Virus record (IMG/VR): IMGVR_UViG_3300017710_000019
Location: 1-36,204 of that record
Length of the DNA stretch: 36,204 nucleotides
Strand: one strand, 5' to 3'
Source of the DNA: a virus
Shown here piece after piece: positions 34,308 to 36,204 of the stretch; the stretch's first letter is position 1; every line of letters starts with the position of its first letter. A program made the position numbers and the translations under genes. A model generated the notes under the pieces. That model ran no database searches. It was not told where the DNA came from and saw nothing but the letters and a program-made list of their open reading frames with translations.

Positions 34308-34744
34308 TACTTAGGGTTTGAAAGATATAAACGCCCACCTGCTTTAGGTCCTTCGACGTACTCTACGTATTTTCTGTTAGTTCCAGATTCTACTTTAATT
34401 TTACTTAAATTACCTTCATCAATATTATTAGTATTGATTTTCTTACCGTCTGCGTTAAACAAGTTTTCAGGTATACCAGCGCCAGTGTATTGACCTTCTT
34501 TAGTTCCTTGTCCAGGTCCTTTTTCTTCTTGCATCTTAGCTGGTGATAATCCTGGCAACAACTTGTCTTCAAGTCTACTCATCTTATCGATTTTTCTTTG
34601 AGCCTTTTTATCTTTACCTTGCTTATTAGCTTTTTCAGCTTTATCCTGAAGCTTGTTCATGCGGTTAATTATTCTGTTTTGTTTTCTTTCGCTAACTTCT
34701 TTAGCTAATTTAGCCATTGAAGCGTTCTTCATTTTAAATGCCAT
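34307..34744 (-). CDS. MAFKMKN-leader protein, basic coiled coil
   Basis: 145 residues. The first 16, MAFKMKNASMAKLAKE, are almost the same as in the next upstream gene (34765-35442). The following part is a very basic helix (RKQNRIINRMNKLQDKAEKA, KQGKDKKAQRKIDKMSRLED), then a Gly/Pro-rich linker (KGPGQGTKEGQYTGAGIPEN) and a small beta end with NRKYVEYVEGPKAGGRLYLS. No family or catalytic motif. Since the leader is conserved while the rest differs, it may be a targeting or processing signal. It overlaps the holin gene by one base and has an A/T-only leader. Function unknown; a head-internal or DNA-binding protein would fit its charge. Confidence 0.5.
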   Translation of the reverse strand: MAFKMKNASMAKLAKEVSERKQNRIINRMNKLQDKAEKANKQGKDKKAQRKIDKMSRLEDKLLPGLSPAKMQEEKGPGQGTKEGQYTGAGIPENLFNADGKKINTNNIDEGNLSKIKVESGTNRKYVEYVEGPKAGGRLYLSNPK

Positions 34745-34764
34745 AATATTTAGTTTGTTTTGTA

Positions 34765-35442
34765 TTAAACGTCCCCGCCTTTTCTTTTTGTATTTTTTCT
34801 AACTCTATTACCTGCTCTTGCCTCTATCACTTTTTCAGCTGCAGCTTGTCCAGTTCTTCTTCCTTTTCCAACGCCAACTGTAACACCTGCAGCTTTTCTT
34901 AATCCAAGTCTACCACGTCTATTAGATACTCTTTTTATAGATCCGTCTTTATTATATTTAACTTTAGTTGTGATTTTCTTTTTACCTTTACCTGTTTGTA
35001 ATTTTATCTTTTTTACATCTTTAAGATTAGTTGTGCCAAATTGTTTACTTCCATCACCTGTTGATAAATTAGCTATACCTTCTCCTTTTTTTGGTTTTCT
35101 TCCTTTAACTGTTGCGCGTACTGTTCTTTCATCAGTATTATCATAAAATTGATCTGTATTAGGATTATACTTAAGACCAGGATAAACTTTTGAATCTCTC
35201 TCTACGTTTTTTCTAGCAGCCGTTTCATTATCATCGTTAGGATCATCTCCTAATTTCATGTCTGATGTTACTGTTTGATTTTCAATTCTGGTCTTAACTA
35301 CTTCTTTTTGCTCATCTGTTAAGAAATCTTTTTCATTTTTTGAAAACTTAAACTCATCTTTAGCTTTCATAGGTGAAACTCTATTGTTGCCAGCTTCTTT
35401 AGCTAGTTTAGCCATCGAAGTATTTTTCATTTTAAACGCCAT
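34765..35442 (-). CDS. MAFKMKN-leader protein, strongly basic C-terminus
   Basis: 225 residues from the ATG at 35442-35440 (MAFKMKNTSMAKLAKEAGNN). A longer frame from 35475 overlaps the previous gene and hides the leader; the start two bases after that gene's stop is preferred because it reproduces the leader shared with its neighbour. After the leader come an acidic/polar part (about 30-90), a middle with KVYPGLKYNPNTDQFYDNTD, and a Lys/Arg/Gly-rich end (GKGKKKITTKVKYNKDGS, NRRGRLGLRKAAGVTVGVGK, NRVRKNTKRKGGDV). No family recognised. The basic end suggests nucleic-acid contact. Unknown function. Confidence 0.5.
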   Translation of the reverse strand: MAFKMKNTSMAKLAKEAGNNRVSPMKAKDEFKFSKNEKDFLTDEQKEVVKTRIENQTVTSDMKLGDDPNDDNETAARKNVERDSKVYPGLKYNPNTDQFYDNTDERTVRATVKGRKPKKGEGIANLSTGDGSKQFGTTNLKDVKKIKLQTGKGKKKITTKVKYNKDGSIKRVSNRRGRLGLRKAAGVTVGVGKGRRTGQAAAEKVIEARAGNRVRKNTKRKGGDV

Positions 35443-35444
35443 AG

Positions 35445-35801
35445 TTATTCTGCTTTTTTTGCTCTTTGCTCCCAAGGAAAAACCATGCTACCTTCTTCGT
35501 GGAACTTACCGTTATACTTTATTTTACCGTCCTTTCTTGGATATGTTTTACCTTTGTATCTAACGTAATCATCTCCGTATGACAAACCTATTTTAGGATC
35601 TTCCATATCTTTTAAATGTTGCTTTTCATGGCGTATAGCTCTTTTTTCAAGAGCACTACCAGGCTTTACATTTTTATTTATAAATATAGATCCATCTAAG
35701 TTAGCTTCAGCTACAATACCTTTATCTAGCTTTTTTCTAAATATAGGTGTTGTTTTTGAATTTTTTATATTTCTTTTTTCGTTACCTAATTTAAACGCCA
35801 C
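35445..35801 (-). CDS. Small zincin-like protein with an HEKQH motif
   Basis: 118 residues with a GTG start (35801-35799), beginning MAFKLGNEKRN, a variant of the leader in nearby genes. Residues 58-62 are HEKQH (HExxH) in a helix (LEKRAIRHEKQHLKDMED); a possible third ligand is E111 in FPWEQRAKK. Between them lie beta strands DDYVRYKGKTYPRKDGKIKY and NGKFHEEGSMVF. A helix with HExxH, then a downstream 'PWE-x-RA' helix, is the minimal layout of small metallopeptidase-like zincins. Whether it cleaves proteins is not known; a maturation protease is a tempting idea, because no other prohead protease is visible near the capsid genes. It ends two bases before the next start. Confidence 0.55.
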   Translation of the reverse strand: MAFKLGNEKRNIKNSKTTPIFRKKLDKGIVAEANLDGSIFINKNVKPGSALEKRAIRHEKQHLKDMEDPKIGLSYGDDYVRYKGKTYPRKDGKIKYNGKFHEEGSMVFPWEQRAKKAE

Positions 35802-35803
35802 GT

Positions 35804-36139
35804 TTAGTCTTTTGTGTTTTTCATTAAATCATACTTATCTTTATCTAATGTAGTAGAGCCTGTGCCAGCGGAAAAGCCATCTAACATAGCTAACACACCC
35901 GATGATCTAGCTCCAAGCTTTAAAACTTTACTTCCACCTTTAATAAGGTTTTTTAACTTTGAAGCTACTCTTTTCTTTTCACTAGAGCTAACAGTCTTTA
36001 TACTTTTAATTTCTTTAAGTATTTTCTTACCAGCTTCGGTACTAACATCTACTGTGCCTCTTCCTCCAAACACTGAAACTTTTTTTGGAGAAGTTGCGGT
36101 ACTTAGCTTAAAAGGATTGTTCTTTTGTTTATACGCCAT
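35804..36139 (-). CDS. MAYKQKN-leader small basic protein
   Basis: 111 residues. The start MAYKQKNNPFKLSTATSPKK resembles the MAFKMKN leader of nearby proteins. It is basic throughout, with a helical middle (AGKKILKEIKSIKTVSSSEK, KRVASKLKNLIKGGSKVLKL) and a Gly/Ser-rich segment (GARSSGVLAMLDGFSAGTGS) before a charged end. No family or catalytic motif. It lies 3 bases from the partial gene upstream and 2 bases from the HEKQH gene downstream, so it is part of the same transcript. Function unknown. Confidence 0.45.
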   Translation of the reverse strand: MAYKQKNNPFKLSTATSPKKVSVFGGRGTVDVSTEAGKKILKEIKSIKTVSSSEKKRVASKLKNLIKGGSKVLKLGARSSGVLAMLDGFSAGTGSTTLDKDKYDLMKNTKD

Positions 36140-36142
36140 AAT

Positions 36143-36204
36143 CTATCTGTTTGGATCTTTAATCATATCATCGATAGCCTTATTAAAGACTTTATCTGTA
36201 TATG
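36143..36204 (-). CDS. 3' end of an upstream gene
   Basis: Only the last 20 codons of an open frame are inside the window, reading YTDKVFNKAIDDMIKDPNR and ending in TAG at 36145-36143. It is in the same direction as all other genes and ends 3 bases before the next ATG, which is the usual spacing here. Too short to name. Confidence 0.6.
   Translation of the reverse strand, partial: YTDKVFNKAIDDMIKDPNR

Noticed and set aside
35443-35475. Longer start for the 225-residue leader protein
   Set aside because: It would place the MAFKMKN leader internally and overlap the previous gene; the inner ATG restores a leader shared with the neighbour.
1-36204. tRNA genes, integrase or attachment sites
   Set aside because: No cloverleaf-like sequence, recombinase motif or direct-repeat att site was found; nearly all sequence is accounted for by structural genes.

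Overview
The window is a contiguous, gene-dense late (virion-building) region of an AT-rich tailed phage, read entirely from the minus strand, so the biological order runs from high to low coordinates. Almost every base is coding. The largest gaps are 66 bases (24370-24435) and 56 bases (23474-23529), and each holds a hairpin. No plus-strand gene, tRNA, integrase, replication gene or CRISPR array is visible. The host is most likely a marine member of Bacteroidota, probably Flavobacteriia. The phage carries a protein with a type IX secretion C-terminal sorting domain and the GC-x-D-x2-A-x-NY repeat typical of that group. Start codons are preceded by A/T-only leaders with no Shine-Dalgarno core, as in Bacteroidota. 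No tape measure, tail tube or sheath protein is evident, while giant internal-protein-like genes are present, which points to a short-tailed (podovirus-like) virion. This is inference.

Layout, in transcription order. (1) 36204-33168: small proteins, four of which start with a shared MAFK/MAYK leader; one has an HEKQH zincin-like motif; a 3TM-type holin; two small presumed virion proteins. (2) 33143-29607: packaging preface (coiled-coil protein, small conserved protein, a protein with two GroES-like halves, putative small terminase) and the large terminase. (3) 29604-24436: portal, acidic scaffold-like protein and major capsid protein, closed by a strong intrinsic terminator with a UUCG loop. 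(4) 24369-15323: a conserved protein of unknown role, two connector/neck proteins, a 2036-residue tail protein and a small tail-associated protein. (5) 15292-3722: a cupin-like protein, two presumed internal/ejection proteins and a 2962-residue giant with membrane segments, an HELKH metallopeptidase-like site, a HAD phosphatase domain and two C-terminal Cys3His zinc knuckles. (6) 3704-234: an envelope cassette: a lipoprotein signal fused to a beta-barrel-like protein, a one-TM coiled-coil protein, an exported thioredoxin fold without the redox cysteines, and the T9SS-tagged Cys-repeat protein. (7) 237-1: the start of a tail fibre.

The most interesting part is region 6 together with the giant protein before it. 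Four genes in a row carry host-envelope targeting signals (lipobox, TM anchor, signal peptide, T9SS tag), joined by stop/start overlaps and placed between the ejection-protein gene and the tail-fibre gene. They look like a coordinated set that modifies or decorates the host surface, or the virion itself, late in infection. All functional statements rest on reading motifs by eye; no database search was run.
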